A stretch of DNA of 64,000 nt from Candidatus Poribacteria bacterium. Its GTDB lineage: Bacteria; Poribacteria; WGA-4E; WGA-3G. Every line of letters starts with the position of its first letter. The stretch's first letter is position 1. This document shows, piece after piece, positions 52,057 to 60,203 of the stretch. The stretch lies in assembly GCA_022820835.1 (NCBI GenBank), contig JAJEET010000085.1, positions 49,177 through 113,176 of the forward strand. The letters are read 5' to 3'. Below the pieces are notes generated by a model. That model worked only from the letters and a program-made list of their open reading frames with translations. It made no database searches and had not been told where the DNA came from. Made by a program: the position numbers and the translations under genes.

Positions 52057-52950
52057 ATGTTTGAAAAACTCGGAATCGTAACCAATATTTGGGCTGAAGA
52101 GATCGACAGCGGTGCGCGCTTTGATGACCTGATGGTAGAATTCAGCGCGAACGGATTCAAAGATATGGAAGTCCGAGAAGGCGACTATCTTCGCAACTCT
52201 GAATTCGGAGAACTCATCCAACAGATCGAATCGGCGATGCCTACTTACAGCGACACCGAATTCAAAACTATCTGTGACGCAGTCTGGACTGAAAACCGGT
52301 TCCAAACAGAACACCGCGCCCTTTTTGAAGCGTTTGCCGTTTTTGCTCGGAAAGCGGACGGACTCACCTTAAGTTATGCTATGTCGCATCCTTGGCTTTC
52401 ATCGCCAACTGATAGTGAAACAGACACACAACACATCATCAAGTCAAAAAAGTTGGCATACTTGCTCTGTCCGCAGAGACCGAGGCTCCGTCTTGTAGAC
52501 CTCGACACCGAAGGCGATATTAACGAACCTGCAGCGATTGCGAACCTCAAACATTACGCCGCACTCCTACCGGATTATCCGATGATCTTCGCCGTAGAGA
52601 ACGCACGTCAGAGTGCTACGCTCACCTTGAAATTAGCAGTCGCGGGCGGCGCGAAACTCACTTATGATGAAACGAACACCTATCGCGGCGATGGCACACC
52701 CCTGAATCCGCCGTCCGAATTCTGGGCGACTGTCAAGATGACGGATCTTACATCGGTACATTTCAAACAGCAAACAGAGGATGGGGTTTTATCAGAAATC
52801 GGCGACGGTTATGTCGATTTCTGTGCGATTGCGACACATTTGAAAACGCGTGGTTATACCGGCGACCTACTCCTCGAAAACACGCCGACGACGCGTTCTT
52901 TGCAAAATGCCTTGCGGAGCCGAGCGTATCTGCTCAATGAGATGCTATAG
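52057..52950 (+). CDS. Sugar phosphate isomerase/epimerase-like TIM barrel protein
   Basis: 297 residues from ATG 52057 with AGGAG upstream; the track start at 51904 lies inside the tenA gene. The xylose-isomerase-like TIM barrel pattern is suggested by LGIVTNIWAEEI, ANGFKDMEVREGDYL, MIFAVENARQSATL, GAKLTYDETNTYRGDGTP, VHFKQQTEDG and YTGDLLLENTPTTRS. The His/Glu/Asp metal set of this family can be mapped only roughly (ENA, DETN, HFK, EN). The substrate is unknown. It is divergent from tenA. Confidence 0.75.
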   Translation: MFEKLGIVTNIWAEEIDSGARFDDLMVEFSANGFKDMEVREGDYLRNSEFGELIQQIESAMPTYSDTEFKTICDAVWTENRFQTEHRALFEAFAVFARKADGLTLSYAMSHPWLSSPTDSETDTQHIIKSKKLAYLLCPQRPRLRLVDLDTEGDINEPAAIANLKHYAALLPDYPMIFAVENARQSATLTLKLAVAGGAKLTYDETNTYRGDGTPLNPPSEFWATVKMTDLTSVHFKQQTEDGVLSEIGDGYVDFCAIATHLKTRGYTGDLLLENTPTTRSLQNALRSRAYLLNEML

Positions 52951-52962
52951 GTTATTCTACGC

Positions 52963-53820
52963 CTAAAATGGTGCTTTCTTAGCCTCTTCGGTTTCTGCTG
53001 GCGGTGTTTCAGGAGATGCGGATTTTTCGGATTCTTTTTCCTCTACCGATTCCTCGGGTGTCGGCACTTCGCTCTCTTGTGCCGCTGCGGTTAGTTGTTT
53101 GATGCGTTCGCATAAGTCATTGAGTAACTGTGGGTTCGTTTCCGCCGCTTTGAGTTCTGCTGAAAGTTGTGTCCACTGCATTTCATTTATGTCGTTTCGG
53201 GATTCCACACCACATTTACGTTTCATATAATTCCAGAGGTCTGCCTTCGTGATCCCCTTTTCCTCAAGAGGGTCCGAGAGATTAGCCGCAATTGCGAAAG
53301 TGGCTTTTTGGGCTTGCACAATATTGCCCGCACTTTGTGGTATCTGTTGTTGTGGTGCTGCATTTCCACTCCCTGTCTTTCGATGCAAATAGAAGTTTAA
53401 CACCTCACGGATGACAGGGACAGGTATCAGCTGCTTAATCGCGTTCCGCTGTGCTTTGTGAACCGCCTTCGTAAATGCGAACGGGTCGTTACGTCCGCTG
53501 CTCATCTTCGGCTGTTCGTAAGCACCCCAGCGAGATGAACCTGTGATTGTATCGACTGCCTTAACAGTTGCAATCCAAGAGTTATCAAGTTCCTCGTAAT
53601 TAAGTTCTTCGACTTGGATACCGCCGCGACGATTCGCGGCTTCGTTGATACCTGCTAAAGTCAACCCTTCAACGGTACGTCCGCCCTGTTTAAAGGAATA
53701 GACATAATCTTGAATTGTTTGCCCAGTCATGAGTTCAACAATCGCTTGGTCGTCGACTTGATCAACGACATCATATTCAGCGGTAACAGGGACCATCTCG
53801 TCTTTTTTTTCTTCAGCCAT
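52963..53820 (-). CDS. Possible phage-type recombination/annealing-like protein with acidic tail
   Basis: 285 residues. The core (about 30-175) has a helix-strand pattern with VDTITGSSRWGAYEQPKM and AFTKAVHKAQRNAIKQLIPVPVIREVL; the KAQRNA(I/M)..LIP motif resembles the C-terminal part of Rad52/ERF/RecT-like annealing proteins. I cannot confirm the family by eye, and other nucleic-acid-binding folds are possible. The C-terminal 80 residues are low-complexity and acidic (PTPEESVEEKESEKS) and end in KKAPF. A strong promoter with an overlapping 12-bp inverted repeat lies upstream, so it is probably tightly regulated. Confidence 0.45.
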   Translation of the reverse strand: MAEEKKDEMVPVTAEYDVVDQVDDQAIVELMTGQTIQDYVYSFKQGGRTVEGLTLAGINEAANRRGGIQVEELNYEELDNSWIATVKAVDTITGSSRWGAYEQPKMSSGRNDPFAFTKAVHKAQRNAIKQLIPVPVIREVLNFYLHRKTGSGNAAPQQQIPQSAGNIVQAQKATFAIAANLSDPLEEKGITKADLWNYMKRKCGVESRNDINEMQWTQLSAELKAAETNPQLLNDLCERIKQLTAAAQESEVPTPEESVEEKESEKSASPETPPAETEEAKKAPF

Positions 53821-53886
53821 AATATTCTCCGAAATTGATAATTCGTGCCCTATTCAGATGCATGTTATGCACGAACGGTTTACTTT

Positions 53887-53915
53887 ATGATACGATTTTA
53901 TATCCAATTTGTCAA
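53887..53915 (-). promoter_or_regulatory. Strong promoter of the 53820 gene
   Basis: On the minus strand TTGACA (53910-53915), a 17-bp spacer and TATCAT (53887-53892), about 70 bp before the ATG. The -35 overlaps the left arm of the inverted repeat at 53911-53944. Confidence 0.8.
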
Positions 53916-53944
53916 CTGAAATATCCGATGTAATTTCAGTTGAC
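53911..53944. promoter_or_regulatory. 12-bp perfect inverted repeat, operator candidate
   Basis: GTCAACTGAAAT and ATTTCAGTTGAC with a 10-bp spacer. It overlaps the -35 of the minus-strand promoter. A dimeric repressor binding here would block that gene. Confidence 0.65.
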
Positions 53945-54053
53945 AGACGTTAGTATTTGCGTCGCCTGAACCTGCGCGCCTAATCCAAGTTTACATTATA
54001 TATGATAACATATTTAATCAAGAAATGCAAATTTATTTGTCAGGAGGAAAAAT

Positions 54054-54082
54054 TTGATTTTCATCGCTGATGCTGCTACAAT
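54054..54082 (+). promoter_or_regulatory. Promoter for the sugar ABC ATPase
   Basis: TTGATT (54054-54059), a 17-bp spacer and TACAAT (54077-54082), about 35 bp before the ATG at 54116. Confidence 0.6.
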
Positions 54083-54115
54083 AACAGGAAATTACGATTG
54101 GAGTGTTGATGAACG

Positions 54116-55708
54116 ATGGCAGCCCCACTGCTTCAGATGCAGGCGATTACGAAAGATTTCCCAGGTGTGCGCGCCTTAGACGATGCCTCATTCGAGGTAT
54201 ATCCGGGTGAGATTCATGCGCTCTGTGGAGAAAACGGTGCCGGTAAATCGACGCTCATTAAAATCCTCGGTGGTGTTTATCCATTCGGTACTTACAGTGG
54301 CGAAATGCGTATCGACGGGATCGAGCAGCGGTTCCATTCTGTTCGAGATGCTGAACGCGCTGGGATCGCTGTCATTCATCAAGAATTGGCACTCATCCCT
54401 GAGATGACGGTTGCAGAGAACATCTATCTCGGTAAAGAGCCTCGACGGTTTGGCGTTATTGATAAGCATCGCCTCTATCATGAGGCGGGTGAACTCCTTT
54501 CACAGTTTGGGTTGGCAATCCCTTTAGAGAAACCGGTCTATGAACTCGGTATCGGACAGCAGCAACTCGTTGAGATTGCGAAGGCTTTAGGGCGTAGCTT
54601 GCAAGCCCATATTGAACAGCGACGTAGTTTGCAAAGTGATGCTGTCGCGTCTGGTAGCGCGCTGCTCCTCGTGCTTGACGAACCGACAGCTGCCTTGACT
54701 GAAAGCGAGGTGGACATCCTCCGTGAGATTCTTAACCGGTTTCGAGAAAACGGTGTCGCTTGTATCTATATCACGCATAAACTTAAGGAGATCTTTCAAA
54801 TCGCTGACCGTGTGACCGTGCTACGCGACGGTAAAACCGTTGCAACGCAATCCGTTAAATCCGCTGAATGTACCGAAGATGCGTTAATCTCGCAAATGGT
54901 CGGTAGGGAATTGACGACGCTTTTTCCAGAGCGGCACGTTGAAAAGGGTTTGAGTGGTGAGGAAGTCGCGCTACGCGTCGAAAATCTAAGCACCTATCCG
55001 TCAGAACCGCCACGCCTCGAAAGCGTCAGTTTTGAAGTGCGACACGGCGAAATCCTCGGTATCGCAGGTCTCATGGGTGCCGGTAGAACGGAGCTGATTG
55101 GTACAATCTTCGGTGCCTACGATGGTAAGTGGGATGGCGAGGTGTTTATAGAAGGTCAACCCGTCCAGATTCACACACCGCACGAGGCGATACAGCACGG
55201 TATGGGACTGGTAAGCGAGGATCGGAAACGCTACGGACTCCTTATGGATGTTGATGTCGTGCGTAATATGACGCTGTCGAGTCTCGGTTTATCGCAGGAC
55301 CTTGCATCTTACGGTGTAATCAATCATAATGCTGCATCTGAGAAAAGCGCACACTATGTTGATACGCTTCAGATTAAAACCCCCTCGCTTGAGGTGCCTG
55401 TGAACCACCTCAGCGGCGGAAATCAACAGAAGGTTGTTTTAGGGAAATGGTTGATGACACATCCGAAGGTGCTTTTCCTTGATGAACCGACACGCGGTAT
55501 TGATGTCGGTGCCAAAGCGGAGATACACGTACTGATGGCGGAACTTGCAAACGATGGGGTTGCCATTGTGTTTGTATCGTCCGAACTGCCAGAGATTTTA
55601 GGCATGAGTGACCGCGTTTTGGTGCTACATGAAGGCAAGGTCACAGGTGAATTCATTAACGATAACCTGACGCAAGCGGAGATTCTAAGGTGTGCAGCTG
55701 GGGGATAA
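54116..55708 (+). CDS. Sugar ABC transporter ATP-binding protein (RbsA/XylG/MglA type)
   Basis: 530 residues with two fused nucleotide-binding domains. The first has GENGAGKSTLIKILGG, signature-like ELGIGQQQLVEIAKAL and Walker B LLVLDEPTAALTESEVD. The second has the degenerate GIAGLMGAGRTELIG typical of this family, LSGGNQQKVVLGKWLM and VLFLDEPTRGIDVGAKAEI. An insert of about 25 residues (RSLQAHIEQRRSLQSDAVASGS) separates signature and Walker B in the first domain. Permease and binding-protein genes are not adjacent, so the sugar is unknown. It overlaps the tsaE ORF. Confidence 0.92.
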   Translation: MAAPLLQMQAITKDFPGVRALDDASFEVYPGEIHALCGENGAGKSTLIKILGGVYPFGTYSGEMRIDGIEQRFHSVRDAERAGIAVIHQELALIPEMTVAENIYLGKEPRRFGVIDKHRLYHEAGELLSQFGLAIPLEKPVYELGIGQQQLVEIAKALGRSLQAHIEQRRSLQSDAVASGSALLLVLDEPTAALTESEVDILREILNRFRENGVACIYITHKLKEIFQIADRVTVLRDGKTVATQSVKSAECTEDALISQMVGRELTTLFPERHVEKGLSGEEVALRVENLSTYPSEPPRLESVSFEVRHGEILGIAGLMGAGRTELIGTIFGAYDGKWDGEVFIEGQPVQIHTPHEAIQHGMGLVSEDRKRYGLLMDVDVVRNMTLSSLGLSQDLASYGVINHNAASEKSAHYVDTLQIKTPSLEVPVNHLSGGNQQKVVLGKWLMTHPKVLFLDEPTRGIDVGAKAEIHVLMAELANDGVAIVFVSSELPEILGMSDRVLVLHEGKVTGEFINDNLTQAEILRCAAGG

Positions 55709-55739
55709 GATCCGCGAACCTCAATTTGACGTGAAACAG

Positions 55740-56225
55740 ATGGAAAACAGAAGTTTTAAAACAGAGAGTCCAATAAAGACCCGAGCACTCGGCGAAAGGA
55801 TCGGTAAAACCCTCAAAAGAGGCGATGTCATCGCACTTATCGGTGACCTCGGAACCGGCAAAACCTGTTTGACGCAAGGCATCGCTCGCGGTGTCGGCAT
55901 CGCATCCGATGAGGTCGTCAACAGTCCGTCCTATATCCTGATTAACGAGTACAACGGCAGCATCCCGATATATCACATCGACCTGTATCGACTTGAAGAC
56001 AGCACAGAGATCGCTGAACTCGGACTCAGCGAGTATATTGAAGGCGACGGGATTTGTATTATTGAGTGGGCTGAACGGATGGCGGACACCCTGCCCGATT
56101 CCGCTATCATAATCCGCATAACGTTGGCAGAAGCAGACAATAACGAAACGTTTGCACCGATACGCCAAAGTCCTGAAGATGAAAACATCCGACACATCGA
56201 AATCCAATATCCTATATCTCGATAG
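55740..56225 (+). CDS. tsaE: TsaE, t6A tRNA-modification ATPase
   Basis: 161 residues from ATG 55740, near the family norm of about 150; the track start at GTG 55692 would overlap the ABC gene by 17 bp. TsaE supports TsaB-TsaD in t6A37 synthesis. Walker A is GDLGTGKTCLTQGIARGVGI, the switch region is SPSYILINEYNG, with YHIDLYRLEDSTEIAELGLSEYIEG and Walker B-like ICIIEWAER. All are diagnostic. The 3' end overlaps the glycosyltransferase start by 47 bp. Confidence 0.93.
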   Translation: MENRSFKTESPIKTRALGERIGKTLKRGDVIALIGDLGTGKTCLTQGIARGVGIASDEVVNSPSYILINEYNGSIPIYHIDLYRLEDSTEIAELGLSEYIEGDGICIIEWAERMADTLPDSAIIIRITLAEADNNETFAPIRQSPEDENIRHIEIQYPISR

Positions 56226-57351
56226 CGGTTCAGGCATTGGCGGTGGACAACGGAGTCTTCTACTTCTGCTAAAGTTATTGGACAAGAAGCGTTTCACGCC
56301 TTTTGTCGGATGTCTTGGTGATAGTGCCTTCGCAGCAGAAATAGAAAAGACGGCGACAAGCGTCGTCCCGCTCTCGCTTCCAGCCGCACACAATAAAACC
56401 GATAAGGAGAGGCGGTTCACAGTCGTCGACCTGCTTGAAGATTTTCGACAACTCCGTGTGATTTTTCAACTGCATCGGGCAGTCAAGCGACATGCGATTC
56501 ATCTGATTCATGCCAATTCGCTTTCCGTAGCACTTCTCGGCGGGGTCGTCGCGAGGCTCCATCGGATTCCGATCCTGATGCACAAACGCTATGCCACTTC
56601 GTATGGTATGCTTGACAGACTCTGTGAAAGACTCCTGCATCGTGTGATTCTCGTCTCGGAGGCGACGCGATGGGATTTCGCACCCGCAGCGAAGCAGACG
56701 TTAATTTACAACGGTGTGGATTTGGACGCGTTTCAGGCATCGGCAGAAGAGGTAGGGACGTTTCGGAACGAACTTTTTCCTGATGGAACGCAAACCGATG
56801 CAATCGTCGGGGTCGTAACACGGATTACACCGGAGAAAGGTATCCACTTCTTGGTCAGGGCAATGCGCGAACTGAAAGGCGAAGTAGATGTCCGGTTGCT
56901 GATTGTTGGTGGTCCCTATTTCCAAAAAGATGTTGAATATATGGAGATGCTCAAACGGGAAGTCGCGGACTTAGGCGTTGAAGATTCGGTTATTTTCACC
57001 GGATTCTTATCGGATACACGCATCGTCACGAGTCTGCTTGACATTGTATTGGTACCGTCAATTATTCCGGAGGCGTGTCCGCGCACGATCATTGAAGCGA
57101 TGGCAGTCGGGAAGCCGGTTATCGCAACGCCGCTCGGTGGCAGCAAAGAGCTCGTCACACCGGAGACGGGTCTTTTCGTGCCCCCCGAAGACGCATCGGC
57201 AGTCGCTGAGGCGATCACGACACTCGTATCGGATCAAGAACGCTTAAAGGCGATGCGCAAAGCCGCACGAAATCGTGCAGTGGAACTATTTAGCAGCGAA
57301 AAGAATACCGCTTTGACAGAGGCTGTCTATAACGAACTTTTAACAATTTAG
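56179..57351 (+). CDS. Family GT4-like glycosyltransferase
   Basis: 390 residues from ATG 56179; the track start at 56152 is less likely. GT-B fold: the N-terminal domain has ILYLDSGSGIGGGQRSLLLLLKLL; the C-terminal nucleotide-sugar domain has GVVTRITPEKGIHFLVRAMREL, LLIVGGPYF, VIFTGFL and the conserved EACPRTIIEAMAVGKPVIATPLGGSKELV with the E-x7-E pair. It probably transfers a sugar to a surface glycan or lipid; donor and acceptor unknown. The stop codon lies inside the left end of family-A element copy 3. Confidence 0.88.
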   Translation: MKTSDTSKSNILYLDSGSGIGGGQRSLLLLLKLLDKKRFTPFVGCLGDSAFAAEIEKTATSVVPLSLPAAHNKTDKERRFTVVDLLEDFRQLRVIFQLHRAVKRHAIHLIHANSLSVALLGGVVARLHRIPILMHKRYATSYGMLDRLCERLLHRVILVSEATRWDFAPAAKQTLIYNGVDLDAFQASAEEVGTFRNELFPDGTQTDAIVGVVTRITPEKGIHFLVRAMRELKGEVDVRLLIVGGPYFQKDVEYMEMLKREVADLGVEDSVIFTGFLSDTRIVTSLLDIVLVPSIIPEACPRTIIEAMAVGKPVIATPLGGSKELVTPETGLFVPPEDASAVAEAITTLVSDQERLKAMRKAARNRAVELFSSEKNTALTEAVYNELLTI

Positions 57352-57466
57352 TGGTAAACCTTAGAATTACTTAGACATTTTCTGCGAGTACAACCCCCCT
57401 AACCCCCCTTATCAGGGGGGAATTGGGTCATTTGTAGGTGTCAATATATTTTTATAATTTACCATA
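57351..57466. mobile_element. MITE-like element, family A, copy 3
   Basis: About 116 bp with an imperfect left end GTGGTAAACC and a right end TTTACCATA, the CCCCCC-TTATCA-GGGGGG core and the TGTCAATATATTTTTAT tail. The TAG stop of the glycosyltransferase gene (57349-57351) touches its left end. Confidence 0.7.
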
Positions 57467-57486
57467 GTTTATTGATAGGAGTCATT

Positions 57487-58500
57487 ATGAGAGGAAAAAC
57501 AGTTACCCCACCGGAAGGGGCGCAGGTAGGCGATGGGCAAGTCCGACAGGTATCGAAACTGTTTGGTGAAGCCATCGGCGATACCCACGAATGGGTAGAG
57601 ATCCACCGCACCGGCGATGAGTGGGAAGTGAACCTGATTCAGACCACTTTGAACGCACAAAAAATCCGATGCCGACCCGTCGAATTAAAAAAGGAACGTC
57701 AGACCGTGCTACTCGTGGAACCGGAGCATGAGGTGGAGGCGATGGAACTGGTCAGCCGTATCGGTGTTGCTGTCGCGGATAGCGAAATGACGACGCGATC
57801 CGAAGAGGTTTCAGAGGCACTCAAACAGCGCGACATGACAGTTGTTCAGGAAGACACAACCGAAGATGCTGATACCGGTGATTCGTCGGAAATAACAATG
57901 TCAGAACGCGAAGGTATCGGCAGTGTCGTCTATATTGAAGGACGCGGTTATGAAATCCGCGTCGGTCCCGAACCGTACGCCGTTGTTGCAGAAAACGATT
58001 GGGAAGAGTTTACAGACTTCAGCGCGCAACGCCAAGAGTTTGTCATCCTCCTCCGCCACGAATATCCTGACCTTTTGCAGTGGGTTCAAGAGGAGAAACT
58101 CCTCGCCGAATTCATCCGTCTTATCGAGATGACGTACCAAGAAGGCGCGCCTACTGTTGTTTCGCACAGACAGGGTGATGTTGAAGCTTTAGAGGATATG
58201 ACTCCTTATCATCCGCTTGCACAGTTGAGTCTCACAGTCGCAGTGGTTTCACTCATCGCTGTGTTGTTCCAAGTGCCGTGGGTTGTGAATCTTGTGTTCG
58301 CGTTGGTAGCAGTCGTGTCGGCGGTTGCTGCGAAATATCAGATTGATGCAAGCGAGGGGAAATCTGTCGGTATCCCGATGGCTTTGAGTGCGATTGTGCT
58401 TGCGTGTTTGGTTGTCGTGTTTGCGTGGTGGTTGGCGCAGCGTCCGGAGCCGGTAGAACCAGCGAAACCTGCTACTCAAGAGTTGATTGAGGATCGGTAG
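57487..58500 (+). CDS. DUF2007-like protein with C-terminal membrane segments
   Basis: 337 residues from ATG 57487 with AGGAG at 57477-57481; the track TTG at 57472 is upstream of it. The N-terminal EWVEIHRTGDEWEVNLIQTTLNAQKIRCRPV and VLLVEPEHEVEAMEL segment resembles DUF2007, a putative signal-transducing domain. A middle soluble region follows, and three closely spaced hydrophobic segments (LTVAVVSLIAVLFQVPWVVNLVFAL, AVVSAVAAKYQ, ALSAIVLACLVVVFAWWLA) form the C-terminus. No enzymatic motif. The promoter may lie within the upstream MITE-like element. Confidence 0.65.
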   Translation: MRGKTVTPPEGAQVGDGQVRQVSKLFGEAIGDTHEWVEIHRTGDEWEVNLIQTTLNAQKIRCRPVELKKERQTVLLVEPEHEVEAMELVSRIGVAVADSEMTTRSEEVSEALKQRDMTVVQEDTTEDADTGDSSEITMSEREGIGSVVYIEGRGYEIRVGPEPYAVVAENDWEEFTDFSAQRQEFVILLRHEYPDLLQWVQEEKLLAEFIRLIEMTYQEGAPTVVSHRQGDVEALEDMTPYHPLAQLSLTVAVVSLIAVLFQVPWVVNLVFALVAVVSAVAAKYQIDASEGKSVGIPMALSAIVLACLVVVFAWWLAQRPEPVEPAKPATQELIEDR

Positions 58501-58549
58501 AGACAAGCAACCGTCGTTATCCGATTGTTTTTAGAAAACTGATAACAGA

Positions 58550-58578
58550 TTGATTTCGTTCCTGAAATGTAGTATACT
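58550..58578 (+). promoter_or_regulatory. Promoter for the MazE-like fragment gene
   Basis: TTGATT (58550-58555), a 17-bp spacer and TATACT (58573-58578); AAGGAGGGA (about 58598-58606) then precedes the ATG at 58611. Confidence 0.65.
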
Positions 58579-58610
58579 TTTTCAAACGCAGCATAAGAAG
58601 GAGGGACATC

Positions 58611-58853
58611 ATGAGAGAAAAAACGATTTCTTCCGAGGAAAAACTAACGAAACTCAATACGCCTCTAATCCCAGAGGAATGTAGTGACAAAGCGGATATT
58701 AAGTCAATAAACAACGAACCTAATCGGCGCGCAAGAGCTCGCTGTACTGTGAAACTGCCTCCTCTCAAATTAGAGGATCTCGTAGCTCAGATCACAGAGG
58801 AAAACGCGCATAAAGAGATCTCCACTGGACCTGCGGTTGGAAATGAAATCTGA
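58611..58853 (+). CDS. MazE-like antitoxin C-terminal fragment, 80 aa
   Basis: 80 residues with a strong AAGGAGGG site. The C-terminal 26 residues (PLKLEDLVAQITEENAHKEI and GPAVGNEI) match the toxin-binding tail of MazE-type antitoxins, which usually ends in GxPVGxEVW. The N-terminal SpoVT-AbrB DNA-binding domain is absent and replaced by 50 unrelated, basic residues. The final Trp is missing: the stop TGA stands where TGG would be expected. No MazF gene follows. Either a decayed antitoxin or a free toxin-neutralising peptide. Confidence 0.55.
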   Translation: MREKTISSEEKLTKLNTPLIPEECSDKADIKSINNEPNRRARARCTVKLPPLKLEDLVAQITEENAHKEISTGPAVGNEI

Positions 58854-58936
58854 TTCGAGTTGGAACACCTAATTATCGCCCTACCGTGTGATATATTTAT
58901 ACCATAAAACCTTTTGACTACAAGGACTTTAAAATT

Positions 58937-60127
58937 ATGTTTACGAAGCCAATAGACGAAATTACATTTAAAGATGTCAAAAATTTCTGCCAGAAATTCC
59001 CTGAAGGGGTGAGCGTAGAATATAAGCAGAAGATTGAGAACATTAAGAAGAACATTCCCAAAATTGTGTCATCATTTGCAAATGAACTCGGTGGAATTTT
59101 CATCATAGGAGTGGAAGCGGATCAAATAAATAACTGTGTCAAATCTATACCAGGGATCCCGCCTCGAAATGGCATTGAGGAACAAATCTTGGAGAGCGCG
59201 CTCACTGGTATTTACCCGCCAGTTATACCCAAAGTGAAAATCCTTGGTGTGCCAAATTCTAACAATGTAGTTGTCGTAGTCCGTGTTGACGAGAGTGTCC
59301 AAGCTCCACATGCTATTCAAAATTCTACAAGAACCTATATTCGCACAGGTAGCATCACGCAAACCAATGACCTAGCAGATATAGACCGTGTCAAGCATAT
59401 GCTGAAACGCCGCGAGGACTCACAGTTTGTCGCTCGCCAAATTCTCAAGCGAATTGAGGAAAGAACAGAAAAATTATGCGTCACAGACGAACCGAATATA
59501 ACGGTGATCGTTCGACCTATATTTCCCTACCGTCCTGTGATTTCAACCGCAAAGATTTATGAGGTGGCGCGCAAAGAAATCGCACCCACAGTAGAGAAAT
59601 CATCATTGAGAAGAGTGGTGGGTGGAACCTGTTTTTTGATAGGGAAAAAAAAACCTTACATTTTGATAAAGGGAGAAAAAACTTACAATTGCTTGGAATT
59701 AAACGACCATGGAATTGTCTATTACAGGCAGGGCATAGAATTCGGCGTAGAGGTAAAACACATTTTTCTTTCCCGGATTGTGTGGGCAATTGGCTATGGG
59801 ATTGAGTACGCAAGGTCTTTATATGAGAAATGTGATCCGCTAGGGAACCTTGAGATCACCGTTCAATTGCGTGGAGTTTTTGGGGAACAGTTACGGTTTT
59901 ATGAGGGACAAGGTGATGATGAATGGAAACGACAGCAGAGCCTTGACTCAGAAATCCCTGCTTCTGTACAATGTTTCTCGCGAGATCTTGTGGAAAGAGA
60001 AAAAAACTTAGATCTCGTTGATAATTTAGCAGAACAAATTCTATGGGCGTTTAATGTTGATAATCCTACAAAAAGAAAAGAGTTGGTAGAAGATCTCTTA
60101 GAAGCAAACGGCCTATTGCCAACGTAG
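58937..60127 (+). CDS. AlbA_2 (Schlafen-like, divergent AAA-4) domain protein
   Basis: 396 residues. The N-terminal 140 residues carry the AlbA_2 pattern: SVEYKQKIENIKKNIPKIVSSFANELGGIFIIGVE, GIYPPVIPKVKIL, VVVVVRVDESVQAPHAI, TYIRTGSITQ. This domain, related to Schlafen, occurs in transcription-linked and defence-linked proteins. The rest (about 180-396) has no recognised motif. Weak start signals, but the ATG is 80 bp after the MazE-like stop. Neighbours suggest a defence role; the sequence itself does not show its target. Confidence 0.8.
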   Translation: MFTKPIDEITFKDVKNFCQKFPEGVSVEYKQKIENIKKNIPKIVSSFANELGGIFIIGVEADQINNCVKSIPGIPPRNGIEEQILESALTGIYPPVIPKVKILGVPNSNNVVVVVRVDESVQAPHAIQNSTRTYIRTGSITQTNDLADIDRVKHMLKRREDSQFVARQILKRIEERTEKLCVTDEPNITVIVRPIFPYRPVISTAKIYEVARKEIAPTVEKSSLRRVVGGTCFLIGKKKPYILIKGEKTYNCLELNDHGIVYYRQGIEFGVEVKHIFLSRIVWAIGYGIEYARSLYEKCDPLGNLEITVQLRGVFGEQLRFYEGQGDDEWKRQQSLDSEIPASVQCFSRDLVEREKNLDLVDNLAEQILWAFNVDNPTKRKELVEDLLEANGLLPT

Positions 60128-60203
60128 TACCTTGAACGACTTACATAACCTCATTTTTTTTCAGCGGACACTTTAGTCGGAGGTGCAATAGGAAAATTAA
60201 GCT

